Below are positions 43,601 to 51,874 of a stretch of 64,000 nt of DNA, one piece after another. Under the pieces are notes generated by a model that made no database searches, was not told the DNA's origin, and worked only from the letters and a program-made list of their open reading frames with translations. The stretch covers positions 124,001 to 188,000 of the forward strand of contig QFQF01000001.1 in NCBI GenBank assembly GCA_003248935.1, read 5' to 3'. The number at the start of each line of letters is the position of its first letter. The first letter of the stretch is position 1. Source of the DNA: Sphingobium sp. Its GTDB lineage: Bacteria; Pseudomonadota; Alphaproteobacteria; Sphingomonadales; Sphingomonadaceae. The position numbers were made by a program, and so were the translations under genes.

Positions 43601-44872
43601 TCACAGCCCGGCGGCCTTCTTCTCGGACAGCGCCTGTTCGAGTTGCTCCCGCAGATGCCACGGCATCTCCTCGAACACGTCCTCGAACATCGTCTCGAAC
43701 GGCTGGTGCATGCCATGGCCCAGAATGCCGTTCTTCTCCGCCGCGCGCGCGGCATCCTTGACCTGGTTTGCGAGTTCGAGGTCCATTGCCGCGTGCCTTT
43801 CCTCGTCCCAGATACCGGTGGCGATGCAATGCGCCTTCAGCCGGGCGATGGGATCACCCAGCGGCCAATGGCTGCCCTCATCCGCCGAGCGGTACTGGCT
43901 GGGGTCGTCGGACGTGCTGTGCCCCTCCGCCCGATAGGTGAAATGCTCGATGAGCGTAGGCCCGGCGTTGGATCGTGCCCGGTCGGCGGCCCAGCGCGTC
44001 GCGGCATAGACGGCGAGCGCGTCATTGCCGTCGACGCGCAGGCTGGCGATGCCGTAGCCGACGCCACGCGCGGCGAACGTCGTCGCCTCCGCCCCGGCAA
44101 AGCCGGAAAAACTGCTGATCGCCCACTGATTGTTGACGACGTTCAGGATGACCGGCGCGCGATAGACGCTGGCGAAGGTGCAGGCCGAATGAAAGTCGCC
44201 CTCCGCCGTCGACCCCTCGCCGCACCATGTCGCCGCGATCCGGCTGTCACCGCGCGCCGCGCTCGCCATCGCCCAGCCGACGGCCTGCGGATACTGGGTG
44301 GTGAGGTTACCGGAAATCGAGAAGAAGCCCGCCTCCTTCACTGAGTACATGATCGGCAGTTGCCGCCCCTTCATCCGGTCGGCACTGTTCGAATAGATCT
44401 GGTTCATCATGTCGACGATGGACCAGTCCCGCGCGATCAGCAGTCCCTGCTGGCGGTAGCTGGGAAAACACATGTCATCGGGATCGAGCGCGAGCGCTGC
44501 GGCGACCGCGACAGCCTCCTCGCCCGTCGACTTCATGTAGAAGCTGGTCTTGCCCTGCCTCTGCGCGCGGAACATGCGGCCGTCGAATGCCCGCGTCAGC
44601 GCCATCGCACGCAGCATCTTCAGCAGCGTTTCAGGGGACAGTCCCGGATTCCACGCGCCCGTCGCCGTGCCATCCTCATCCAGCACGCGAACAAGGCCAT
44701 AGGCCATATCTCGCATTTCAGCGGCGGGCGCCGCCTCGTCCGGACGGCGGGCCGCGTCGACCGCCGGAATATCGAAGGCGGAGAAATCGGCATCATCGCC
44801 CGGCCTCGACGGCGGTTCCGGCACATGCAGGCGGAGCGGCGGAAGGTTACGCCTGTCCCTCAATTGGCTCAT
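43601..44872 (-). CDS. bkdA1: 2-oxoacid dehydrogenase E1, alpha subunit
   Basis: The alpha subunit holds the ThDP-binding motif GEGSTAEGDFHSACTFASVY ending in NNQWAIS, the G-x-G-to-NN pattern of the family. The 423-residue protein also has CFPSYRQQGLLIARDW and YRAEGHSTSDDPSQYR, typical of branched-chain E1. It is the first gene of the E1a-E1b-E2 operon. The N-terminal 60 residues are Pro/Asp-rich and probably flexible. A promoter-like TTGCCT/TATCAT pair lies upstream. Confidence 0.94.
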   Translation of the reverse strand: MSQLRDRRNLPPLRLHVPEPPSRPGDDADFSAFDIPAVDAARRPDEAAPAAEMRDMAYGLVRVLDEDGTATGAWNPGLSPETLLKMLRAMALTRAFDGRMFRAQRQGKTSFYMKSTGEEAVAVAAALALDPDDMCFPSYRQQGLLIARDWSIVDMMNQIYSNSADRMKGRQLPIMYSVKEAGFFSISGNLTTQYPQAVGWAMASAARGDSRIAATWCGEGSTAEGDFHSACTFASVYRAPVILNVVNNQWAISSFSGFAGAEATTFAARGVGYGIASLRVDGNDALAVYAATRWAADRARSNAGPTLIEHFTYRAEGHSTSDDPSQYRSADEGSHWPLGDPIARLKAHCIATGIWDEERHAAMDLELANQVKDAARAAEKNGILGHGMHQPFETMFEDVFEEMPWHLREQLEQALSEKKAAGL

Positions 44873-44926
44873 GATCCACTCTCCGGAGCGGCGCGCTGCG
44901 CCGCAACAATGTTTCCTTAGAGAGGT

Positions 44927-44954
44927 ATGATATTACAAAAATACAGAAAGGCAA
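44927..44954 (-). promoter_or_regulatory. Possible promoter of the 2-oxoacid dehydrogenase operon
   Basis: In the AT-rich gap after thyA, the minus strand has TTGCCT (44954-44949), a 16-base spacer and TATCAT (44932-44927), ending 54 bases before the E1 alpha ATG. A small palindrome, GAAAG/CTTTC, overlaps the -35 side (44946-44960). The AT content stands out from the GC-rich surroundings. Confidence 0.4.
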
Positions 44955-45009
44955 GCTTTCCTTACCTATTTTTCTTTCAGGCGTTTCCGGGACACCAGTA
45001 CGCCTTGCG

Positions 45010-45957
45010 CTAAACGGCAACGGCGGCGGAGATGTGCCCTTGCGGCGCGTAGTCCTCGACCACGAAATCCTCGATCGCATAGTCGAAAATGCCTGGAGGG
45101 CGGCTTTGTATCCGCAGCTTCGGCGCGCCGGCAGGTGAGCGCTCCAGTTGCGCCTCCACCAGTTCGCCGTGATTGAGATAAAGGTGCACGTCGCCGCCGT
45201 TCCAGACGATCTCGCCGGGCTCAAGGTCGCATTGCTGCGCCAGCATGCGGGTAATCATCGCGAGCCCGAAGATATTGAACGGCACGCCGAGCGCCAGGTC
45301 GGCGCTTCGCTGAAACAGCATGCCCGACAGTCTGCCGTCCGCGACATGAAACTGATAGGTCATATGGCACGGCGGCAGCGCCATGCGATCGACCTCCGCC
45401 ACGTTCCAGCCGGTGAACAGCAGGCGACGTGATCCGGGATTCGTGCGGATCGCCTGGACCAGATCGGCAATCTGGTTGTGCCCTTTCTCCGCCCGGCGAT
45501 AGAGCCCCTCTCCCACCGGTTCGTAACGCGGCCAGTCAACCCACTGCTTGCCATAGACCGGCCCCAGATCGCCCCAGCGCAAGGCAAAGTCTTCATCCTC
45601 GATGATCCGGCGCTCGAACGCATCGCGATCGATCGACTCCCCCGTCGCCTTGCGATAGGCGTCGAGCGGCCAGTCGGTCCAGATATGGACCCCCTGCGCC
45701 ACCAGCGGGCGGATATTGGTCTCTCCCGACAGGAACCACAGCATCTCCCGTGCAGCGGCCTTCCAGTAGACCCGCTTGGTCGTGAGCAGCGGAACCGCGT
45801 CGCCGGACAGGGAAAAGCGCATCGTCGCGCCGAGAATCGATCGCGTGCCGACGCCGGTCCGGTCAACCCGCTCATTCCCGTGCGTCCAGATATCCTGCAT
45901 CAGGTCGAGATATTGCTGCTCGTAATGGGGCGCCATGCCTTGCGATTCATCCGTCAT
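45010..45957 (-). CDS. thyA: Thymidylate synthase
   Basis: ThyA methylates dUMP to dTMP with 5,10-methylene-THF. The 315-residue protein has ERVDRTGVGTRSI (phosphate-site Arg), the catalytic segment LPPCHMTYQFHV with the nucleophilic Cys, and QRSADLALGVPFNIFGLAM (dUMP and folate contacts). Compared with the 264-residue E. coli enzyme it has an insertion between about residues 85 and 140, as in many longer ThyA forms. The gene is alone on the minus strand; the AT-rich spacer follows it. ThyX is not seen here. Confidence 0.95.
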   Translation of the reverse strand: MTDESQGMAPHYEQQYLDLMQDIWTHGNERVDRTGVGTRSILGATMRFSLSGDAVPLLTTKRVYWKAAAREMLWFLSGETNIRPLVAQGVHIWTDWPLDAYRKATGESIDRDAFERRIIEDEDFALRWGDLGPVYGKQWVDWPRYEPVGEGLYRRAEKGHNQIADLVQAIRTNPGSRRLLFTGWNVAEVDRMALPPCHMTYQFHVADGRLSGMLFQRSADLALGVPFNIFGLAMITRMLAQQCDLEPGEIVWNGGDVHLYLNHGELVEAQLERSPAGAPKLRIQSRPPGIFDYAIEDFVVEDYAPQGHISAAVAV

Positions 45958-46076
45958 GCGCCCTGTCTAGACGAGCACCCGCCCCAGTCCAGTCCGGGCA
46001 CACCGATGAACGTTCACGCGCGACACGGTCCGGAATGGATACGCATCACAGGGACTGCACCGAAATAGAGAGCAGA

Positions 46077-46526
46077 ATGGAGGAATGCTTCGTGGCGCAT
46101 GCCCCACCCATGCCGTCAGATGCCGCCATGGGGGTATTCGATCATTGCCCGGAGCATGCCCGCGACGATCGGATCATGCCTCCGATCTGCCGCAGCATGG
46201 CCAGTGCCGACCCGTCGAGGGAACATGGCGGCGTCATACTGTTCGATTCGCGGCGCCGGAACATACATGCGATCCATTTCGAAGGCGGAACGGCCGATCT
46301 GGCTTTGCCCTATCGCATGATCGTTGCCGCCGTTCTGGAACATGACTGTTCCGGCGTGATCCTGCATCATTCGCACCCGTCGGGCGACCCGCGCCCCAGC
46401 CGGAACGATATCGTAGTCACGCGCACATTATGGAGCATTTTGCGACCGCTGGATGTCCGCCTGTACGATCACGTCATCGTGTCAGGCGGCGCATCGTTCA
46501 GCTTCCGGGCGGAAGGGCTGCTCTGA
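46077..46526 (+). CDS. Stand-alone JAB/MPN-domain protein (RadC-like)
   Basis: A 149-residue protein that has only the metallo-isopeptidase-like JAB domain of RadC. The JAMM metal motif is complete: HHSHPSGDPRPSRND, with a likely catalytic Glu in the preceding strand region (VLEHD). The final block LYDHVIVSGGASFSFRAEGLL is RadC-type. The HhH DNA-binding region of full RadC is absent. ATG 46077 was preferred; an ATG 14 codons up (46035) lacks a ribosome site. Function of RadC-like JAB proteins is not settled. It lies between thyA (divergent) and tRNA-Pro. Confidence 0.8.
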   Translation: MEECFVAHAPPMPSDAAMGVFDHCPEHARDDRIMPPICRSMASADPSREHGGVILFDSRRRNIHAIHFEGGTADLALPYRMIVAAVLEHDCSGVILHHSHPSGDPRPSRNDIVVTRTLWSILRPLDVRLYDHVIVSGGASFSFRAEGLL

Positions 46527-46583
46527 TTGTTGTGGAGACTGAGCCGGACACCCGAAGCAGGTTCGGGGTCCGATCAGAATAAA

Positions 46584-46660
46584 TGGTCGGGGAGAGAGGA
46601 TTCGAACCTCCGGCCCCTGCCTCCCGAAGACAGTGCTCTACCAGGCTGAGCTACTCCCCG
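46584..46660 (-). tRNA. tRNA-Pro (anticodon CGG)
   Basis: The minus strand gives a full cloverleaf: acceptor CGGGGAG/CTCCCCG, D-loop with AGCCTGGTAG, anticodon stem CTGTC/GGCAG with loop TTCGGGA (anticodon CGG), and T-arm with GGTTCGAAT. The 3' CCA is encoded at 46584-46586. Confidence 0.97.
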
Positions 46661-46703
46661 ACCGGGCCGGAATCGCGTAGCGTTCCGGCAAGGCAGGCGG
46701 CGG

Positions 46704-46732
46704 TCTATAGAGTCGGGATTCCGATGTTGCAA
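46704..46732 (-). promoter_or_regulatory. Promoter of tRNA-Pro
   Basis: On the minus strand TTGCAA (46732-46727) and TATAGA (46709-46704) are 17 bases apart. The next bases are GC-rich (CCGCCGCC), as expected for a discriminator of a stable-RNA promoter under stringent control. The distance to the tRNA 5' end (46660) fits. Confidence 0.65.
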
Positions 46733-46856
46733 GCGCTGCGTCAGGCTTTTCTGACAGGTTGCGAAAAGCCGCCGAAATCCTTGAATAATGCCGAGCCGGG
46801 CGCGCGAAATCCAGGCCGCCCAAGCAACCCTTGACGCCCGGAGGATAACAGGCGGA

Positions 46857-47861
46857 CTAGCGCGCGTCGGCGGCCAGCGCCGCGTCCGCCTTTGCCGCGC
46901 TTTCCGCATAGGCCCGCGCAATGAACGCACAGGCGATGAGCTGGATCTGATGGAACAGCATCAGCGGCAGAATGACCGGCCCAACCTGTGCAGCCGGGAA
47001 CAGGGCGGCGGCGATCGGTACGCCGCTGGCAAGGCTTTTCTTCGAACCGCAGAAGACCAGGGTGATCTCGTCCGGCCGCGAGAAACCGAGGAGCCGGGCC
47101 ATGAGCTTTGTGGCGCACAGCACGAGGGAGAGGAGCAGGATGCTCAACAGCGCGATCGCGATCAGGTCGTGCGCCGTTATCCGGCTCCACAACCCCTCAA
47201 TCACAGCTGCGCTGAATGCGGTGTAGACGACCAGGAGGATGGAGCCCCGGTCGACACGGCCCAGCAGTGCCTTGTGCCGGTTGACGAACTTCGCGGTTAG
47301 CGGGCGCGAGAGATGACCAAGGATGAACGGCAGCAACAAGGTCGTCGCCACGGAAATGATTGCGGACAGGATGTCCGGTCCGCCGGCGCTACCGCCCGAC
47401 GAATGGATCAGCACACCGGCAAGCAACGGCGTCAGGATGACACCCAGAATATTGGAGAGAGAGGCGCTGCAAACCGCTCCGGCCACATTACCGCCCGCGA
47501 TGCTCGTGAACGCGATCGAGGACTGAACGGTCGAGGGCAGGATCGCCAGGAACAGCATGCCCGCCTTCATGTCGGTGTCGACCAGTCCGTCGGGCAAAGT
47601 CCCGATCAAGATGCCGAGCAGCGGGAACAGCACGAACGTCGCAAACGTCACCGCCAGATGAAGCCGCCATGCGCCGATCCCGCCCAGGATCGCCTCCCGG
47701 GATAGCTTCGCGCCATGCATGAAAAACAGCAGCGTGATCGCAATCTTGGTTGCCCATCCGAAGGCGACTGCGGCGTCACCCCTGCAGGGCAGGAAGCTGG
47801 CGATCAGGACCGTCGTCAGCAACGCGATGGTGAAACCGTCTGGCTTGATACGGGCGAGCAT
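46857..47861 (-). CDS. SBF-family transporter (SLC10A7-like bile acid:sodium symporter family)
   Basis: A 334-residue integral membrane protein with about ten spans. The signature region includes ITLLFFMHGAKLSREAI, the crossing-helix segment LPSTVQSSIAFTSIAGGNVAGA, and a second crossing region VFCGSKKSLASGVPIAAALF. These fit the SBF-like subfamily related to SLC10A7. The substrate is not known; bile acids are unlikely in this organism. ATG 47861 was chosen as the chain becomes hydrophobic right after it. AT-rich promoter-like DNA with an imperfect TAAGT/ACTTA repeat (47954-47974) lies upstream. Confidence 0.88.
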   Translation of the reverse strand: MLARIKPDGFTIALLTTVLIASFLPCRGDAAVAFGWATKIAITLLFFMHGAKLSREAILGGIGAWRLHLAVTFATFVLFPLLGILIGTLPDGLVDTDMKAGMLFLAILPSTVQSSIAFTSIAGGNVAGAVCSASLSNILGVILTPLLAGVLIHSSGGSAGGPDILSAIISVATTLLLPFILGHLSRPLTAKFVNRHKALLGRVDRGSILLVVYTAFSAAVIEGLWSRITAHDLIAIALLSILLLSLVLCATKLMARLLGFSRPDEITLVFCGSKKSLASGVPIAAALFPAAQVGPVILPLMLFHQIQLIACAFIARAYAESAAKADAALAADAR

Positions 47862-47993
47862 GCGAGCCTTCCTTGACGCAAAAGGACGGCCTGCGCCGCC
47901 AAACCTCACCCGTTTGGCGCGTTTTGTCCAAACGTCAAGAAGCAGCCGGCAATAAGTAAGTGTTTATTGACTTAAGCAGCCTGCGCCGCAGGA

Positions 47994-48080
47994 TCAGGCA
48001 AGCCAGTCGTCACGCCCGCCGTCAGCAACAAACCAGGCGACCAGACCGGCCCCTATGACCAGACCCGAAATGAACATCAT
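47994..48080 (-). CDS. Possible 28-residue single-span membrane peptide
   Basis: The minus-strand frame reads MMFISGLVIGAGLVAWFVAD and then GGRDDWLA before the stop. It is a single hydrophobic span with a short acidic tail, a normal layout for bacterial small membrane proteins. A perfect TTAA-N7-TTAA box lies 63 bases upstream and a hairpin lies 11 bases upstream of the first ATG. No ribosome site is obvious (only GGGG at about -15). Two adjacent ATG codons start it. No family known; existence is inferred from layout. Confidence 0.4.
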   Translation of the reverse strand: MMFISGLVIGAGLVAWFVADGGRDDWLA

Positions 48081-48090
48081 GGAGCGACCC

Positions 48091-48131
48091 CATTTTTCCT
48101 ACCCCGATTCTTCGGGTAGCCGGGAAAAATG
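48091..48131. repeat. Long nested hairpin between the flavoprotein gene and the small peptide frame
   Basis: Outer arms CATTTTTCC (48091-48099) and GGAAAAATG (48123-48131) pair exactly. An inner pair TACCC/GGGTA (48100-48104, 48114-48118) extends the stem. It could be a terminator for the flavoprotein gene or part of the 5' leader of the peptide frame. The rest of 47862-48236 holds only this, the peptide and the TTAA box. Confidence 0.5.
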
Positions 48132-48142
48132 AATAAAAATGG

Positions 48143-48157
48143 TTAACAAAACGTTAA
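48143..48157. promoter_or_regulatory. CtrA-type box (TTAA-N7-TTAA)
   Basis: The sequence TTAACAAAACGTTAA matches the full CtrA consensus TTAA-N7-TTAA exactly. CtrA is the cell-cycle and motility response regulator of alphaproteobacteria. The box is 63 bases upstream of the 28-residue frame on the minus strand and 86 bases past the flavoprotein stop. No -35/-10 pair is assigned. Confidence 0.5.
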
Positions 48158-48236
48158 CCGCCATTGAAAGCCAAGCAGCATAGGCACTTCAGCCTTGCCA
48201 TATGGTTAACGAAGCCGTTGTCTATATTATGTTTAT

Positions 48237-49400
48237 TCACACTGGGCGTGGTGCAAACATGGTTGCGGCCCTGCCTATCGATGCCTCGGCTGCGGCGCGA
48301 TCCGGCGCTTCATTGGCATCATTATATCCGAACCACTCATCGTCCCCAGTCTCCTGAACGACGATGCCGTCCCTGCGCGCCAGCACGCTCAACGAGCGGT
48401 AATAGACGCCATAGGTGACCCCTGCCTGCGGGATAAGCCAGGCGATCTGCCCGCGCACCGGCACGATGCTTTCATCCCTCCACAGTGCCCGGGCACCATA
48501 GCCCGTGCAGTTGATGATGACCTTTTCCTTCAGGCGCGACAGGTCCGACGGCGCGTGGAACTCGGCCGGGACGAGCTTTCCACCGCCGATCAGGAAATCG
48601 TTCATCAACTGGCGCGACAGGTCGGCGACATTGAAAGTCAGGGACGCGCTGCGATAGGCGAACGGTGTCGGGAACGGATGCTCGCCCGGCGCCAGTGGTT
48701 GGGATCGCGGAGAAATGTCGTGCAACCGGCCCTCAAGGCGCAGGAACCCGCTGTCCTGCGGAACACGCGCCGCGCGCTGCTCCGGCGTGAGTTCAGAGAG
48801 CGCATAGCGGTCGGTCCATTCGACCGGATCGCCGGGCATGCCCAGATAGCTCTGGAACATGGTGAAGCTGGCGCGCGCCATCGTTTCCCATCGATCGCCG
48901 AAACCGGCGTCGGCATCCTTGGTCAAGGCGATACGAGAGTCGGGCGACCATGTTCCTGTCGCGCGGGCCGAGCGGACGTCGGGGAACTGCTCCTTCGCAT
49001 AGATCGTCACCCGCGCACCCGCACGCTGCGCCGTGATCGCCGCGGTCAGCCCGAGCGCGCCGGCGCCGATCACGGCGACATCGCGTGCGCCGGCCTCCAT
49101 CGCCATGCGAACGGCCACTGCGGCCGAGCCCCACGACAGGGACCAGCCGCTGCCGCCGTGGCCGTAATTATGGATGACCAGCTTGCGACCGACTTCCTCC
49201 GGCCCGATCCGGGGACCGGCAGCCCGGAACGGCCGCAGGCAGACGGTGATGCGGAACATGCGATCGATGCTTGCCTTCACGGGAATCAGTGGCGGCGCGT
49301 CGAACAACGCCCCCGCCCCGCGTGCGGCACCCGACAGACCGATCGCGCCCATTCCCATAGCACCGCGCGCCAGAAAGCCACGCCTGTCCATTCTGCTCAC
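48237..49400 (-). CDS. D-amino-acid-oxidase-like FAD flavoprotein, circularly permuted, Tat-exported
   Basis: A 387-residue protein with a Tat signal (DRRGFLARGAMGMGAIGL, Arg6-Arg7). It has the motifs of D-amino-acid oxidase, but in a rotated order. LRPFRAAGPRIG (54-66) and HNYGHGGSGWSLSWG (77-91) form the normal C-terminal end of the family and here come first. They are followed by the Rossmann FAD motif VAVIGAGALGLTAA (108-121), normally at the N-terminus, then ARATGTWSPDS, and IINCTGYGARAL (295-306) with VRGQIAWL near the end. The C-terminus stops where the usual enzyme would go on to the GHGG block. This is a true rearrangement inside one frame, not a join of two genes. Substrate and activity are unknown; periplasmic location is inferred from the signal. 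Confidence 0.8.
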   Translation of the reverse strand: MSRMDRRGFLARGAMGMGAIGLSGAARGAGALFDAPPLIPVKASIDRMFRITVCLRPFRAAGPRIGPEEVGRKLVIHNYGHGGSGWSLSWGSAAVAVRMAMEAGARDVAVIGAGALGLTAAITAQRAGARVTIYAKEQFPDVRSARATGTWSPDSRIALTKDADAGFGDRWETMARASFTMFQSYLGMPGDPVEWTDRYALSELTPEQRAARVPQDSGFLRLEGRLHDISPRSQPLAPGEHPFPTPFAYRSASLTFNVADLSRQLMNDFLIGGGKLVPAEFHAPSDLSRLKEKVIINCTGYGARALWRDESIVPVRGQIAWLIPQAGVTYGVYYRSLSVLARRDGIVVQETGDDEWFGYNDANEAPDRAAAEASIGRAATMFAPRPV

Positions 49401-49526
49401 CCTTCCCGTATCACGTCATCCGCTACCCTGTCGTAACGAACCGGCACCCACAACACGCAGTGTTTCGCGGCTTGTTGCCTTTCGCTCCCTCCCCTATCTG
49501 GACTGCACAGCACATGGGAGATGATC

Positions 49527-50075
49527 ATGGCCAGCAGCATTCAGGACATTCCGCTCAGGACCATCCGCGGAGAGGCTTCGTCCCTCGGCGCTTATGACGG
49601 CGATGTGATCCTCATCGTCAACGTCGCCTCGAAATGCGGCCTGACGCCGCAATATGAGGGACTTGAAGCGCTGCAGAAGGCCTATGGCGACAAGGGCCTG
49701 GTGATCGCGGGTTTCCCGGCCAATGATTTCGGCGCGCAGGAACCCGGCAGCGAGTCCGAAATCCTCGAATTCTGCACAACGAATTTCGGCGTATCCTTTC
49801 CGATGTTCGAAAAGATCACCGTGGTGGGTGAGGACAAGCATCCGCTCTATCGTGCGCTCACCACCGCCGTGCCGGACGCACAGGGCGATCCGGAGGCCTT
49901 CCGCGAGCGGCTGCGCGGCTATGGCATGACACCCAACCCCTCTCCCGAAGTCCTGTGGAATTTCGAAAAGTTCCTGATCGGCCGGAACGGAGAGGTCGTC
50001 GCCCGCTTCGCGCCCACCACCGCGCCGGACGATGCCGCGCTGGTCGCGGCGATCGAGGCGGAACTCGCCAAGTGA
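49527..50075 (+). CDS. Glutathione peroxidase family protein
   Basis: A thioredoxin-fold peroxidase that reduces hydrogen peroxide and lipid peroxides. The 182-residue protein has the peroxidatic block NVASKCGLTPQYEGLEAL (Cys37, not selenocysteine), FPANDFGAQEPG with the Gln, and LWNFEKFLI with the Trp of the catalytic tetrad. FCTTNFGVSFPMFEKI is also typical. ATG 49527 was chosen since GGGAG at 49514-49518 is well spaced for it; an ATG two codons up is too near. Most bacterial Cys-type members use thioredoxin. It is 61 bases upstream of the MFS gene. Confidence 0.92.
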   Translation: MASSIQDIPLRTIRGEASSLGAYDGDVILIVNVASKCGLTPQYEGLEALQKAYGDKGLVIAGFPANDFGAQEPGSESEILEFCTTNFGVSFPMFEKITVVGEDKHPLYRALTTAVPDAQGDPEAFRERLRGYGMTPNPSPEVLWNFEKFLIGRNGEVVARFAPTTAPDDAALVAAIEAELAK

Positions 50076-50136
50076 ACCGCCTGTTCGGACAGATAGAGGG
50101 ATAGCACGCCACCACGGGGCACGGCGCACGGACGAC

Positions 50137-51804
50137 ATGGACCAGCACATATCAGACACCCCGGCCGCCGTTTCGTCCCGGCCGTTCGACGTGCCCATAT
50201 TCCGGGCGATCTGGATCGCCACGCTCGCCTCCAATTTCGGGAGCCTCATTCAATCGGTCGGCGCGTCGTGGATGATGATCTCGATCACTCATTCGCCGAC
50301 GATGGTGGCGCTGGTACAGTCCTCGACCACATTGCCGATCATGTTGCTCTCGCTATGGGCGGGCGCGATCGCCGACAATCTCGATCGACGCCTCGTGATG
50401 ATAGCGGCGCAGATATTCATGCTGCTGGTTTCCATCGGTCTGGCACTCTGCGCGTGGCTGGGCCTTTTGAACCCGTGGCTTCTCCTCGCCTTCACCTTCC
50501 TCATCGGTTGCGGCACGGCGCTGAACGCGCCTGCATGGCAGGCATCGGTCGGTGACATGGTGCCACGCGTGGCATTGCCCGGCGCGGTATCGCTGAACAG
50601 CATGGGCGTGAACCTAGCGCGCAGCACCGGCCCGGCGATCGGCGGCGCAATTGTCGCCGCAGCCGGTGTGGCGGCAGCATTTGTCGTGAACGCAGTCAGC
50701 TACCTCGGCCTGCTGGTCGTGCTGGCGCGGTGGCGGCCGGACATGCCACCACGCATCCTGCCGCGCGAGACGCTGGGCGCGGCGATGGGAGCAGGCGTGC
50801 GCTACGTCGCCATGTCCCCGCATATCCGCACGGTGCTGATCCGCGCAGGATTGTACGGCTTCACGGCGACGGCGATAACCGCGCTGCTGCCGTTCGTCGC
50901 ACGCGACCTGATCACCGGCGGCCCGCTCACCTACGGCCTGCTGCTCGGCGCGTTCGGCCTTGGCGCGGTCGGGGGCGCTTTCTCCAGCGGCTATATGCGC
51001 AACCGTTTCGGCAACGAAATCCTCGTGCGTGGCGCGACCGTAGCGCTCGGCCTCGGCGCAGCCGTCACCGCGATTTCGCATATCCTGCTCGTTACGATCG
51101 TCGCGCTGCTCGTCGCCGGGGCGGGATGGCTGCTCGCGCTCTCGACCTTCAACGTCTCCGTGCAGATGGCGGCGCCACGATGGGTGGTCGCGCGGGCGAT
51201 GGCGCTCTATCAGATGTTCGCGTTCGGCGGCATGGCGATCGGCAGCTGGGTTTTCGGCGAACTCGCGGCATCGCGCGGCGTTTCCCAGACCCTGCTGATC
51301 GCCGCTGCGCTTCAGGTTGCCAGTGTTCTGGTGGGATTGCTGCGTCCGCTCGCCGTGGTGGAGGATCTCAATCTGGACCCGCTCAGCCAATGGTCGGAAC
51401 CGGATACGGCTGTCCCTGTGGAGCCTCGCAGCGGCCCGATCGTCGTCACGATCGAGTACAAGGTCGCGGAAAGCCGTATCCTCGAATTCCTGACCATCAT
51501 GAGCGAGCGGCGGCGTATCCGGGTTCGTGACGGGGCGCGCCACTGGACACTGTTACGGGATCTGGGCGACCCGGAGCTTTGGATGGAGCGCTATCATGTC
51601 GCGACCTGGCTCGATTATATCCGCCACAACCAGCGCCGCACCCACGCCGATGCCGACAATGCCGCCCGCCTTCACGCCATGCTGATCGAACCTGCCCGCG
51701 TACACCGCATGATCGAGCGCCAGACCGGGTCCCTGCCCTTCACGCGCACCATGGATGCCCGCGAGATGGCCGCGCCCGTTTCCGACCCCACCGGATCACG
51801 CTGA
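50137..51804 (+). CDS. MFS_3-type exporter with C-terminal monooxygenase-like domain
   Basis: A 555-residue protein. Residues about 15-410 form a 12-span major facilitator of the MFS_3 (enterobactin-exporter EntS-like) group: ASNFGSLIQSVGASWMMISI, GAIADNLDRRLVMIAAQ (the loop 2-3 motif) and GTALNAPAWQASVGDMVPR. After residue 435 is a soluble domain, VVTIEYKVAESRILEFLTIM and ERYHVATWLDYIRHNQRRTHAD, like antibiotic-biosynthesis-monooxygenase (dimeric alpha-beta barrel) proteins. The same pairing occurs in other proteobacterial MFS_3 proteins. ATG 50137 was chosen as the start of the first span region. Exported substrate unknown. Confidence 0.85.
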   Translation: MDQHISDTPAAVSSRPFDVPIFRAIWIATLASNFGSLIQSVGASWMMISITHSPTMVALVQSSTTLPIMLLSLWAGAIADNLDRRLVMIAAQIFMLLVSIGLALCAWLGLLNPWLLLAFTFLIGCGTALNAPAWQASVGDMVPRVALPGAVSLNSMGVNLARSTGPAIGGAIVAAAGVAAAFVVNAVSYLGLLVVLARWRPDMPPRILPRETLGAAMGAGVRYVAMSPHIRTVLIRAGLYGFTATAITALLPFVARDLITGGPLTYGLLLGAFGLGAVGGAFSSGYMRNRFGNEILVRGATVALGLGAAVTAISHILLVTIVALLVAGAGWLLALSTFNVSVQMAAPRWVVARAMALYQMFAFGGMAIGSWVFGELAASRGVSQTLLIAAALQVASVLVGLLRPLAVVEDLNLDPLSQWSEPDTAVPVEPRSGPIVVTIEYKVAESRILEFLTIMSERRRIRVRDGARHWTLLRDLGDPELWMERYHVATWLDYIRHNQRRTHADADNAARLHAMLIEPARVHRMIERQTGSLPFTRTMDAREMAAPVSDPTGSR

Positions 51805-51874
51805 TCGTTGGGGCTTGGCGGCACGCGCCGCCGGGGTTAGCATGGCCTCCTCTGCCGGGGTGAGGGCATTGGCG

